A DNA stretch of 45,794 bases from NCBI GenBank assembly GCA_964574875.1, contig CAZNOX010000015.1, positions 1-45,794 on the forward strand. The letters are read 5' to 3'. Made by a program: the position numbers and the translations under genes. Source of the stretch: DSCS01 sp035391585. GTDB lineage: Bacteria; Macinerneyibacteriota; Macinerneyibacteria; Macinerneyibacteriales; DSCS01. This document shows, piece after piece, positions 25,796 through 33,726 of this stretch (its first letter is position 1; each line of letters begins with the position of its first letter). The notes beneath the pieces were generated by a model. That model saw nothing but the letters and a program-made list of their open reading frames with translations, was not told the origin of the DNA and searched no databases.

Positions 25796-26680
25796 ATGAA
25801 AAGGTCGTTTTTTCCGTTAATTTTCATATTAATGATAGCTGTTTTATCCGGTTGCCAGTCCGGAGGAAATGTTATTCTGGACAAGGCCGCCATCAGCAAA
25901 GCTCAGGCCGCTATAAAAGACCTGGCCAAGATCGTTGAATCTTATAAACGGCTGAATGAGGGGAATCTGCCTCCTGAGGGCGCTCCTCTGTTTGAATCAC
26001 TCAGCGGTTTTATCACCGATGTCAAAAAGGATCAGTTTATCCCGACATTCGAGAATACCTACAATAAGATGATCCTGGAATTGCTGGAAAAGAAAGGCGG
26101 GGCCAATTTTACATTCAATGAACTGGCCGATTTCTTTGTCCCGGTCATCGTTTCCAGAGAGGATGTCAGGATGACAGAGAGCGAAGTCAAAGAAGCTTTC
26201 ATCGCCAACCTGGAAACTCTCGAGCTGCCTGATCCCACAGAGAGTGACATCTATGACGCAGCCAATTCCATCTTCCCCAAACGGAAGACAGAAGTGATCT
26301 CCTACGGCGAGATCACCACCATGCTGGACGATGCCAGGATCAAAAAGGCCAAAGAAGAGATGATCAGCGCTGAAGAGCTCGACAACCTGAAAAAGGATGC
26401 CCGGAGGATCTTCAACAGCTCTCTCCCGCCGTTCAACACTGATCCTGAAAAGGGCGGATGGGCCCAACCCAAGTGGATCATCATCCAGCCTGATGTGGAT
26501 ATCATCGTCAAGCATCGTATTGAGCGCTATGCAGAGCGTTACAGCAGAGAGCCCTCTGCAGGGACAGTGAACACCTGGAGACGGGAAGCCGAGACCTACG
26601 CAGAAAACAATAGAGTCGGATATATTGTATGGGTAGCCAACGATTCAAATCACTCTCTTGTTTACGCCAAGGTCAACTGA
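25796..26680 (+). CDS. Lipoprotein of unknown function
   Basis: The 294-residue product has a lipoprotein signal: MKR, a hydrophobic run, and the lipobox VLSGC with cysteine 20. The mature part is mostly helical and highly charged, with no family I recognise. The C-terminal third contains PKWIIIQPDVDIIVKHRIERYAERY and ends in a hydrophobic beta-like stretch (GYIVWVAND). AAGGGGG lies seven bases before the ATG. Its own near-consensus promoter and strong terminator make it a single-gene transcription unit, probably well expressed. It should be membrane-anchored in the periplasm or outer membrane. Function cannot be assigned. Confidence 0.8.
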   Translation: MKRSFFPLIFILMIAVLSGCQSGGNVILDKAAISKAQAAIKDLAKIVESYKRLNEGNLPPEGAPLFESLSGFITDVKKDQFIPTFENTYNKMILELLEKKGGANFTFNELADFFVPVIVSREDVRMTESEVKEAFIANLETLELPDPTESDIYDAANSIFPKRKTEVISYGEITTMLDDARIKKAKEEMISAEELDNLKKDARRIFNSSLPPFNTDPEKGGWAQPKWIIIQPDVDIIVKHRIERYAERYSREPSAGTVNTWRREAETYAENNRVGYIVWVANDSNHSLVYAKVN

Positions 26681-26691
26681 TCTTAAACTTA

Positions 26692-26721
26692 AGGGGGAGG
26701 GTCCACTCCCCCTCTTTTTTT
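26692..26721 (+). terminator. Rho-independent terminator after the lipoprotein gene
   Basis: AGGGGGAG and CTCCCCCT form an eight-base stem with a GGTCCA loop, followed by C and seven T residues (26715-26721). It ends 12 bases past the lipoprotein stop region and just before the second bactofilin gene. Confidence 0.92.
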
Positions 26722-26738
26722 AATTGGAGTAATAAAAC

Positions 26739-27221
26739 ATGATCGCTCAGAACGAATCAGGGGGGCAGATGCCCCTTACGGAGCTCATCTTTCGTGAGTA
26801 CGAGAAAGACCGGAAACAGGAGCAGTTTTCGTACCGGGTGATCGCCTTTATCCGCCGTCTTTTCTCAAAAGGCGAAGAGATCCCCGTGACCCACGGCGGG
26901 TATCTCGAAGACGAGCAGTCTGTCCGGATCCTTGAAAGCCTGAAGGCCCGCGAGATATCCTCTCCGGAGAACAAAGCCCTGATCGTCGCTCGGGAGGGCC
27001 GTGTCTTTGCAGACATCACCGGGTCACTGGTTTACGTGGCCGGAGAAGTCAACGGAGATATCAAAGCGGAGAGGATCTATGTCAAGGGAACTGTGGAAGG
27101 CGTGATCGATGCAGAACATGTTGAAATCTTTCCCGGAGGCCAGATCAAAGGACATGTGAGGACAGCCCGTCTTTTGATGCACAAAAAGGGCATCCTCCGG
27201 GGGCAATGTGATATAAACTGA
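26739..27221 (+). CDS. Bactofilin with N-terminal extension
   Basis: This is the second bactofilin in the window, 160 residues long. The polymerising beta-helix domain is C-terminal, about residues 80-155, with rungs such as GRVFADITGSLVYVAGEV and GDIKAERIYVKGTV. The first 75 residues are a charged, probably helical extension containing RVIAFIRRLF, absent from the first bactofilin at 6281; it might mediate membrane or partner contact. GGAG lies nine bases upstream of the ATG. It follows a strong terminator, so it needs its own promoter or read-through; I could not identify a convincing promoter in the short gap. An EF-G-like gene follows 19 bases later. Confidence 0.85.
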   Translation: MIAQNESGGQMPLTELIFREYEKDRKQEQFSYRVIAFIRRLFSKGEEIPVTHGGYLEDEQSVRILESLKAREISSPENKALIVAREGRVFADITGSLVYVAGEVNGDIKAERIYVKGTVEGVIDAEHVEIFPGGQIKGHVRTARLLMHKKGILRGQCDIN

Positions 27222-27240
27222 ACTGAATGGAGGAGATCAT

Positions 27241-29322
27241 ATGGCAATTGATATGGCAAAAATAAGGAACATAGCATTGGCCGGACACAGCGGAACCGGA
27301 AAGACCACTCTGGCTGAAGCAGTGATGCTGGTCACCAAACAGATCAACCGCATGGGGAATACAACAGAAGGCAATACCGTTTCCGACTACTCACCCGAAG
27401 AGATTAAAAGGCAGATTTCCATTAACTCTTCAGTTTTGACCTTTGACTGGAAAAAGACTCATTTCTCTCTTATCGACCTTCCCGGGTACAGTGATTTCAT
27501 CAGTGAGATGCTCACCGGCCTCTTTGCAGCTGATCATGTCGTCACCACGGTCTCCGCGGCAGCGGGGATTCAGATCGGCACAGAATCGGTCTGGGATGAG
27601 GCCGCACGTATGGGGAAAAAGGTCTATATCTTTATCACCAAACTGGACCGGGAGAACACAGATTTCTTCGCGACACTTGATGAACTCAACGCCAAATTGA
27701 GCCATCCCCGTCCCGTGGCCATGCAGCTGCCCATAGGCAAAGACCTCGGATTTAAAGGCCTCGTGGATCTTGTGAACATGAAGGCTTACGAATATGCCGA
27801 AGACGGTTCTGCAAAAGAGATCGAGATTCCCGGAGAGATGAAGGCCCAGGTGGAGGAATACAGAGAAAAACTCATGGAAGCCATCGCTGAAGAAGACGAA
27901 AGTCTTATGGAGAAGGTGCTCGAAGGCGAGACGCTCACAGACGAAGAGATGGTCCGTGGACTGGAAAAGGCCATGTCCGGGGGAAACATCGCCCCTGTTC
28001 TGCTGGGATCAGCAGAAAAACTCATCGGAGTCTCGACTTTTCTGGAGTTCTTTGCTGAAAAAGCCACCTCGCCTCTCATCGAGAAGACATACTATGAGGT
28101 GACCGGGGAGGAAGAAAAAATGATCCCCATTGATCCTGAAGCACCTTTCTGCGCAAAAGTCTTCAAGACACTCGTGGATCCCTATGCAGGGAAAATGAAC
28201 TTTTTTAAAGTCCTGTCCGGGAAGCTGAAAGCCGGAGACAGTGTCCATGTCCAGGAAAGCCGCAAAAGTGAACGGATCGCTCATGTCTACACAGCCATCG
28301 GTAAAAAGATCAATGATGCCGGGGAGATCCCCGCAGGGATGATCGGAGTGATCTCCAAAGTGGAAAGCATCAAGACCGGGGATACCCTTACCGCCGGGTC
28401 GGATGATAAGACCGTAAAGTTCATTCCTGAGCTGAAGCCCATCTATTCGCTGGCGATTTCCGCCGTCTCCTCCTCTGACCAGGATAAACTGGGGACCGGG
28501 CTTGCCAAACTCACTGAAGAGGATCCTTCTCTGAAGAGCTGGAGAAATACCGATACTCATGAATCGATCATTTCAGGAATGGGAGATATCCACCTTGATG
28601 TCATGGTGGCCCGCCTCAAAGAGAGGTTCGGTGTGGATGTGGTGACCAAGACACCCAAAGTCGCATACAAGGAGACCATCACAAAGCCTGCCCAGTCTCA
28701 GGGGAAATACAAGAAACAATCAGGAGGGCGCGGCCAGTACGGTGATGTCCATGTCAAGTTTGAACCCCTTCCCCGCGGAGGAGGATACGAGTTTGTGGAT
28801 GCCATTGTGGGCGGTGTCGTCCCCGGGAAATATGTACCTGCAGCGGAAAAGGGGATCAAGGAAGCCATGGAAAAGGGCGTCCTTGCGGGATATCAGGTCG
28901 TCGATATCAAAGCAACCCTTTATGACGGTTCCTATCATCCTGTGGATTCCTCTGAAATGGCCTTTAAGATCGCTGCGTCCATGGCTTTCAAAAAGGCTTT
29001 TGAAACAGCGGGCGGAGCCATCCTTGAGCCTATCATGAAGGTCCGGGTCACTGTCCCTGAAGAGTATATGGGGGATGTCATGGGCGGGCTGAACAGTAAA
29101 AGAGGCCGTATCCTGGGAATGAATCCCGATGGGAAAGGGCTCCAGCAGATCGATGCGGAAGTCCCGGAATCGGAAATGCTCAGCTATGCCATCGACCTGC
29201 GCTCTGCCACCAGCGGGCGGGGAAAATTCGTCACAGAGTTCTCCCATTATGAGGTCTCCCCGCATGAAGTGATGGAAAAAGTCATCGCCGAAGCGAAAGT
29301 GGAAGCGGAAGAGGAAGAGTAA
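27241..29322 (+). CDS. EF-G-like translational GTPase with altered G motifs
   Basis: The 693-residue protein has the five-domain EF-G layout. The P-loop is GHSGTGKT (15-22). The G3 motif reads DLPGY (79-83) instead of DTPGH, so the histidine that positions catalytic water is a tyrosine; G4 reads TKLD (133-136) instead of NKxD. The switch I region (SDYSPEEIKR) also departs from canonical EF-G. These are features of the EF-G2/EF-G-like subgroup found alongside a canonical EF-G. It is therefore probably a ribosome-binding paralogue with slow GTP hydrolysis and an unclear role. GGAGGAG precedes the ATG. Canonical fusA is not in this window. Confidence 0.88.
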   Translation: MAIDMAKIRNIALAGHSGTGKTTLAEAVMLVTKQINRMGNTTEGNTVSDYSPEEIKRQISINSSVLTFDWKKTHFSLIDLPGYSDFISEMLTGLFAADHVVTTVSAAAGIQIGTESVWDEAARMGKKVYIFITKLDRENTDFFATLDELNAKLSHPRPVAMQLPIGKDLGFKGLVDLVNMKAYEYAEDGSAKEIEIPGEMKAQVEEYREKLMEAIAEEDESLMEKVLEGETLTDEEMVRGLEKAMSGGNIAPVLLGSAEKLIGVSTFLEFFAEKATSPLIEKTYYEVTGEEEKMIPIDPEAPFCAKVFKTLVDPYAGKMNFFKVLSGKLKAGDSVHVQESRKSERIAHVYTAIGKKINDAGEIPAGMIGVISKVESIKTGDTLTAGSDDKTVKFIPELKPIYSLAISAVSSSDQDKLGTGLAKLTEEDPSLKSWRNTDTHESIISGMGDIHLDVMVARLKERFGVDVVTKTPKVAYKETITKPAQSQGKYKKQSGGRGQYGDVHVKFEPLPRGGGYEFVDAIVGGVVPGKYVPAAEKGIKEAMEKGVLAGYQVVDIKATLYDGSYHPVDSSEMAFKIAASMAFKKAFETAGGAILEPIMKVRVTVPEEYMGDVMGGLNSKRGRILGMNPDGKGLQQIDAEVPESEMLSYAIDLRSATSGRGKFVTEFSHYEVSPHEVMEKVIAEAKVEAEEEE

Positions 29323-29328
29323 ATCCTG

Positions 29329-29347
29329 CGGCCCTCTCAGAGGGCCG
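29329..29347 (+). other. Intergenic hairpin after the EF-G-like gene
   Basis: CGGCCCTC and GAGGGCCG form an eight-base G+C-rich stem with a TCA loop, seven bases after the stop codon. No T-tract follows, so it is more likely an RNA-stability or partial-termination element than a full terminator. Confidence 0.5.
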
Positions 29348-29368
29348 TTAACCTTAAGGAGGTCGGGT

Positions 29369-30079
29369 ATGAAAAAAGGTGTTCTTTTGGCCCTTGTCCT
29401 TGTTGTGGCTGTGGCTGCTTCAGCAGCGCTGACTATGGGTGATGTCATCAGTAAAAGTGTCTATGACTCCAAGGGTATTTCTGCTGATCTGGTCCAGATG
29501 ATCAATCTGCCGGCTCAGAACATGGTCATGAAGATCAACGGAAAGATCTTCATGAAAGGTGACAATGTCCGTGTGGAAATGACCTATACGCCGGACAGCT
29601 TCAACAATCCTGCCCAGTATATGCAGATGAAGGCGATGAAAGTCGATGAGATGATCGTCATCAACACAGGGGAAAAAGGCGCGAAACGGTCCATCATGGT
29701 CTATCCCAAGATGAACGGTTATGTGGAAGTCGTTGAAGACGAGACCGGGAATATGGGAAGTGAAATGACCGATATCGACGAGATGATGATGTCTCCTGTG
29801 GAAAAAATTGGCACAGAGACTTTTGCGGGAGTCTCCGCTGTAAAATATAAAGTCCTCCCTCTTCCCGACAGCGAGACCGAAGAAGGAGAGACATACTATA
29901 TCTACGTGGATCCCTCGAATAAACTCATGGTGGGAATGAACATCAGCGATGCCCAGGGAAATGAGACGACTCTGGAATACAGAAATATCAAAACGGGTGT
30001 GGACAACTCTATCTTTTCAGCACCCCAGGGGATGACCCAATACGAAAGCATGCAGCAGATGATCATGTCCAACATGTAA
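29369..30079 (+). CDS. Methionine-rich exported LolA-like protein
   Basis: The 236-residue product has a signal peptide (MKKGVLLALVLVVAVAASA, cleavage near residue 19-20). The fold pattern resembles LolA-like outer-membrane lipoprotein-sorting proteins: many short beta strands, a segment YIYVDPSNKLMVGM, and an ending FSAPQGM. These proteins bind lipid or lipoprotein chains in the periplasm, but many family members have unknown roles. Composition is odd: I count 25 methionines, over 10 percent, with clusters at QYMQMKAM, DEMMMS and the extreme C-terminus (MQQMIMSNM). AAGGAGG precedes the ATG by seven bases, and a strong terminator follows. Confidence 0.72.
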   Translation: MKKGVLLALVLVVAVAASAALTMGDVISKSVYDSKGISADLVQMINLPAQNMVMKINGKIFMKGDNVRVEMTYTPDSFNNPAQYMQMKAMKVDEMIVINTGEKGAKRSIMVYPKMNGYVEVVEDETGNMGSEMTDIDEMMMSPVEKIGTETFAGVSAVKYKVLPLPDSETEEGETYYIYVDPSNKLMVGMNISDAQGNETTLEYRNIKTGVDNSIFSAPQGMTQYESMQQMIMSNM

Positions 30080-30108
30080 TGCATGACGGCAGATACTGTT
30101 ATGGTGAT

Positions 30109-30136
30109 AAAGCGGCCTTCGGGCCGCTTTTTTTTT
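30109..30136 (+). terminator. Rho-independent terminator
   Basis: AAAGCGGCC, a TTCG tetraloop and GGCCGCTTT form a stable stem that runs into nine T residues (30128-30136). It closes the transcription unit ending with the Met-rich protein. The TTCG loop is a classic stable form. Confidence 0.95.
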
Positions 30137-30183
30137 GAAACACTCTCTTCCCGTCTGCTGTCCTATAGGGGAAAGGAGTCTCT

Positions 30184-31173
30184 ATGAAGATCTTGCTTTT
30201 AGGAGGAACCCGCTTTCTCGGGCGCCATCTTGTGAATGAAGCTCTTGATCGGGGGCATCAGGTGACCCTTTTTCACAGGGGTGTCCACCCGGCTCCTGCT
30301 GAATGGCCTGTGGACATCATCCAGGGGGACCGGACAAAAGACCTGGCTCTGTTAAAGGGCCGAAAGTGGGATTGTGTCATAGACACATCAGGTTATCTTC
30401 CCGGTGATGCGGCCCGTTCAGCTGATATTCTCAAAGGCCATGCTGCTCACTATGTCTTTATCTCGTCCATCTCCGTCTATGAAGATTTTTCCCGGAAGAA
30501 TCCCGATGAAGATGCCGGAGTCCTGCTTTTGGAGGATCCTGAAGAGTGCGACATCAATACCCATTACGGAGCTCTGAAGGCGGCCTGTGAGTCAGCTGTC
30601 CGGGAACGGTTTCCCGCTGCCCTCATCGTACGGCCCGGCCTTATCGTGGGCCCGTATGATCCCAGCGACCGGTTTACCTACTGGCCTGTCAAGTTTCAGA
30701 CTCAAAAGTTGGTCCTGGCCCCCGGCGAGCCTGATCAGCCGGTTCAGTTTATCGATGTCCGCGACCTGGCTCAATGGATCATGGACAACGCAGAGGTGAA
30801 GACAGCAGGGACCTTTAATCTCACCGGTCCGGCCCGGCCCCTGACCATGCGCGCCATGCTTCAGAGGATAGAGGCCATATCCGGGATGAAAGGGAAAGCC
30901 GTATTTGTCCCTGAGGCCTTTCTTTCAGAGCAGAAGATCGAATCGTGGTCCGGCCTTCCTCTCTGGATCGCAGAAGAGATGAAGATGCCCGGGCACAATA
31001 CCGTGAGCATTCAACGGGCCCTGGACAAGGGGCTGAAAACACGGCCGCTCGAGGAGACGGTCCGTGATACACTGGAATGGTATGAGGGGAAGGGGGCGAG
31101 TCCCCGGCTCTCATGGGGGCTTTCTCCCCAAAGGGAAAAGGAGGTTCTTGATTTATGGGAAAAACGATCATAA
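30184..31173 (+). CDS. SDR-family NAD(P)-dependent epimerase/reductase
   Basis: The 329-residue protein is an extended/atypical short-chain dehydrogenase. The dinucleotide-binding loop GGTRFLG is at residues 7-13. The conserved Y128-x3-K132 pair (HYGALK) follows a VFISSISVYED strand. The C-terminal part carries NLTGPARPLTMRAML, a substrate-lid segment common to sugar-nucleotide epimerase relatives. Similar proteins are usually annotated only as NAD-dependent epimerase/dehydratase; the substrate is unknown. AAAGGAG lies six bases before the ATG. Its end overlaps the beta-propeller lipoprotein by 19 bases, so the two are probably cotranslated. Confidence 0.87.
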   Translation: MKILLLGGTRFLGRHLVNEALDRGHQVTLFHRGVHPAPAEWPVDIIQGDRTKDLALLKGRKWDCVIDTSGYLPGDAARSADILKGHAAHYVFISSISVYEDFSRKNPDEDAGVLLLEDPEECDINTHYGALKAACESAVRERFPAALIVRPGLIVGPYDPSDRFTYWPVKFQTQKLVLAPGEPDQPVQFIDVRDLAQWIMDNAEVKTAGTFNLTGPARPLTMRAMLQRIEAISGMKGKAVFVPEAFLSEQKIESWSGLPLWIAEEMKMPGHNTVSIQRALDKGLKTRPLEETVRDTLEWYEGKGASPRLSWGLSPQREKEVLDLWEKRS

Positions 31174-32267
31174 CCGTTATCATTCTGGCTGTTGTTTTAG
31201 CGGCCTGTTCATCCGGCGGTGATAGCATCGTCATTAAAAAAGCGGAGAGTGTCCAGCTGAAACAGGTGGACAGTGTCTCCATGGACGGACAGTATCTGAT
31301 GGCCATGGCTGATACAGACGGGACTTATTTCATCGATGCCCTGACACCCACCGGGCCCAATCCCGACGCCGGAGTCATCGAGATCCGCAACAGTCAGATG
31401 GATGTGGTCTCCACACTGACGATCCGCCGGGGAAAAGGGCCGGGAGAAGTCCTCTTTCCCGCTTTTGTCAAACTCCTGGGAGATGAGATCTATATTCTGG
31501 ACGGGACAAAACGGAGCATCGAGATCTTTGATTATCAGGGAAACTACAAGGATACGATTCTTCTGAACGGTTCTTTCAGCATCTTTAAATGGATCACTCC
31601 TCTTGTGAAATCGGATAAGGGCATCGCTGTTGCTCCTGTTCTTCCGGATCTTCTGGTGAGGTTCGACAACGAGGGAGAGGTCATCGGGTCGGTTCCCAGC
31701 TGGCTCAAAGACAATACAGACGGGAGAATGTGGCAGGAGCATGCCTCCCGGATCACCGGAGATCCGGACGGGAATCTCTACCTCTCCTTTAATGAAGATA
31801 AATTTGAGATCAGAAAGTACGATTCCAGCCTGAACCTGGTCTGGGCTAAAAAGATCGTTGACGAGACGACCCCTGCACCGGGAATGACCATGGTGGTCAT
31901 CGGTGATTCCAAACAGCCCGTGGGGACATTTGTCCACTCCTCGTTTTTTTATGACGAGGGGAAACTCTATATGCTGAGAGGGATCGGCGGGGAGATCAAA
32001 GACCGGATGAACGGACGCCAGCGTGAACGGTATTCTCAGCCCATCAACGGACTGGACAGCGCCTTCATCGATGTGTTCAACGCTGAGAACGGGGACTTTA
32101 TCCGACGGATCAAGGCTCCTTTTGTCCGGACAGACCGCTGGGCGGAAGTGGTCAAGATCGGAGACGCCTTCTTCTTCAATATCAGCCAGGGACGCGGGGA
32201 AGACGAGGAGGAAGACAAGGATACACGCCCGGACAATATCATCATCAAAGCCGTGGTGGAAGGGTAG
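31155..32267 (+). CDS. 6-bladed beta-propeller lipoprotein
   Basis: The 370-residue product begins with a lipoprotein signal; the lipobox is VLAAC, with cysteine 18. The mature part repeats short strands with turn motifs such as DEIYILDGTKRSIEIFDYQGNY and GNLYLSFNEDKFEIRKYD. It also contains the IRRGKGPGEVLFP segment that marks the 6-bladed beta-propeller proteins common in Bacteroidota. These are surface or periplasmic proteins of unknown ligand. The C-terminal tail has a run of acidic residues (EDEEEDKD). AAGGAGG within the end of the SDR gene provides the ribosome-binding site, ten bases from the ATG. Fold assignment is good; function is not known. Confidence 0.83.
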   Translation: MGKTIITVIILAVVLAACSSGGDSIVIKKAESVQLKQVDSVSMDGQYLMAMADTDGTYFIDALTPTGPNPDAGVIEIRNSQMDVVSTLTIRRGKGPGEVLFPAFVKLLGDEIYILDGTKRSIEIFDYQGNYKDTILLNGSFSIFKWITPLVKSDKGIAVAPVLPDLLVRFDNEGEVIGSVPSWLKDNTDGRMWQEHASRITGDPDGNLYLSFNEDKFEIRKYDSSLNLVWAKKIVDETTPAPGMTMVVIGDSKQPVGTFVHSSFFYDEGKLYMLRGIGGEIKDRMNGRQRERYSQPINGLDSAFIDVFNAENGDFIRRIKAPFVRTDRWAEVVKIGDAFFFNISQGRGEDEEEDKDTRPDNIIIKAVVEG

Positions 32268-32273
32268 GATGTC

Positions 32274-33527
32274 ATGGATCACGAGATCAGGGCCCTGACG
32301 CAGAAAGAGGAGCTTGCCGCTTATGCCCGTATTGCTTTTGATGCTTATCCCGGGTTCGGGATGGAGGATGCCTCTCAGCTTCAGGCCTATCTGGAGAAGA
32401 TCGCGGAGAAGGCTCCCGGCGTGCGCCCCCTGGGGGCTTTTCGTGAGGGGATCCTCACCGGAGGGATGCTTGTCTATGATTACGAGATGAACTACAGGGG
32501 CACGTTCCTTCCCGTGGCGGGAATCGGCCTTGTGGCCGTGGACCTTCTCCGTAAAAAGGAGCATGTCTGTAAGGATCTTGTCACCTCATTTATCCTTGAA
32601 AGCCGGGAGAGGGGACGGCCGCTGACGCTTCTCTACCCGTTCAGGCCCGATTTCTACTATAAGCTGGGATACGGTTACGGGGCGCCTCTCTATGAATACC
32701 GTGTGAGAACGGAGAATTTCATTGCGGGCACCGCTAAAGAAGGGCTGGAACACGCGTCGTCCGATGAGCGTGAAGAGATCGTGCGCTGTTACAACCAGGC
32801 GGCGGAGAGGACCCACGGGATGATCCGGCGGAGTGCAGCGGATATGGGCCGGATCCTGGCCAAGAAAGGACATCACACTGTCATCGTCCGCGAAAACGGT
32901 GAGGTGTCCGGGTATGTTCTCTTTAAGTTTGAAAGTGCGCATAAATCCAATTTCGTGGCCAACGATCTTGTGATCGTGGAGCGGATGGAGCTCACTCCTC
33001 TGGCCGGGGAAAGGCTGAATACCTTTGTCGGAGGACAGCGTGACCAGTGTGCCCATACCGTTTACAGGACTTTTGACGCTGAAGAGTACCACAGGCTTGC
33101 TGATCCCAGGGACTCATCAGGAGATCTGGTCCCCGATGTCTATCATGCCAGCTACCGCGGAGCTGTGGGGCTCATGTACAGGGTCGGGGATGTGAAGGCC
33201 TTTTTTGACCAGGCTGCCCTGCCTGTTCCTGAAAACTGGGTGACCATGGCTCTGGAGATCACGGATACGCTCTTCGGCGAAGATCCTGTCTCGGGCCTTT
33301 TGACTGACGTGGGAGGGTCTCTGACGTTTGTCCCCCGAAAACCCGGCCGCGGAATACCCATGGCCCGTCTCGGGATCCAGGCTCTCTCATCCCTTCTCAT
33401 GGGGGCTCTTACCCCCGGAAAGGCCCTGAAGGATTCCCTGGTCATCGTTGACTCCTCCCGGGCGTCAGAAGGGCTCCTGAAAATCTGCTCGGCAATGGAA
33501 AAACCCCAGTGCTGGACAAGCTTTTAA
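32274..33527 (+). CDS. Eis-family GNAT N-acetyltransferase
   Basis: The 417-residue protein has the three-part Eis layout: an N-terminal GNAT domain, a central second GNAT-like domain and a C-terminal sterol-carrier-like domain. The GNAT core contains VAGIGLVAV and the LYPFRPDFYYKLGYGYG segment. There, Y133 corresponds to the catalytic tyrosine, and the chain ends in phenylalanine as Eis enzymes do, the terminal carboxylate being part of the active site. Mycobacterial Eis acetylates aminoglycosides and protein lysines at several positions. The natural substrate here is unknown, and drug resistance should not be assumed. It lies six bases after the lipoprotein gene. Confidence 0.88.
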   Translation: MDHEIRALTQKEELAAYARIAFDAYPGFGMEDASQLQAYLEKIAEKAPGVRPLGAFREGILTGGMLVYDYEMNYRGTFLPVAGIGLVAVDLLRKKEHVCKDLVTSFILESRERGRPLTLLYPFRPDFYYKLGYGYGAPLYEYRVRTENFIAGTAKEGLEHASSDEREEIVRCYNQAAERTHGMIRRSAADMGRILAKKGHHTVIVRENGEVSGYVLFKFESAHKSNFVANDLVIVERMELTPLAGERLNTFVGGQRDQCAHTVYRTFDAEEYHRLADPRDSSGDLVPDVYHASYRGAVGLMYRVGDVKAFFDQAALPVPENWVTMALEITDTLFGEDPVSGLLTDVGGSLTFVPRKPGRGIPMARLGIQALSSLLMGALTPGKALKDSLVIVDSSRASEGLLKICSAMEKPQCWTSF

Positions 33528-33547
33528 GAGGGGCGTAAAGCCCCTCT
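33527..33547 (+). terminator. Hairpin at the end of the Eis-like gene
   Basis: AGAGGGGC and GCCCCTCT form an eight-base perfect stem with a GTAAA loop, beginning at the last base of the stop codon. It is followed by AAATTC rather than a T-run, so intrinsic termination on this strand would be weak. Flanking A/T pairs could extend the stem. Confidence 0.6.
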
Positions 33548-33563
33548 AAATTCACAATATTTC

Positions 33564-33591
33564 TTTACTTCTCTCTGAAATATGCTATAAT
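33564..33591 (+). promoter_or_regulatory. Promoter of the gyrB-gyrA operon
   Basis: TTTACT (33564-33569) and a perfect TATAAT (33586-33591) are 16 bases apart. TG at 33583-33584 gives an extended -10 element. It lies in an AT-rich 200-base gap and would give a leader of about 130 bases. Confidence 0.6.
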
Positions 33592-33628
33592 ATTTGCAGT
33601 TAAATAGTATGTATATTGTATGTTTTCC

Positions 33629-33666
33629 GTAATATTACAAGGTAATATTGAGTTAAATGCATTTAA
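33629..33666. promoter_or_regulatory. AT-rich palindromes upstream of gyrB
   Basis: GTAATATTAC (33629-33638) and TTAAATGCATTTAA (33653-33666) are perfect palindromes. The octamer GTAATATT is directly repeated 13 bases apart (33629 and 33642). They lie between the predicted promoter and the gyrB start. They could be operator sites or melt easily under supercoiling stress; neither is shown. Confidence 0.4.
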
Positions 33667-33726
33667 AGCTCATTGTTTCCTTATTTTTCATTTTGAGCGG
33701 GAATAATTCCTTTAAGGAGGTCTGGT

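Noticed and set aside
30137..30183. A promoter for the SDR gene using TTGAAA and TATAGG
   Set aside because: The boxes are about 23 bases apart, too far for a sigma70 promoter, and TATAGG is weak. A promoter is needed after the terminator, but I cannot point to it.
31209..32564. A 451-codon open frame on the minus strand
   Set aside because: It is antisense to the beta-propeller lipoprotein and the Eis-like gene, has no ribosome-binding site at its start and no recognisable motif.
33528..33726. A replication origin upstream of gyrB
   Set aside because: No DnaA box cluster (TTATNCACA) is present, and dnaA, dnaN and recF are absent from the neighbourhood; AT-richness alone is explained by the promoter.
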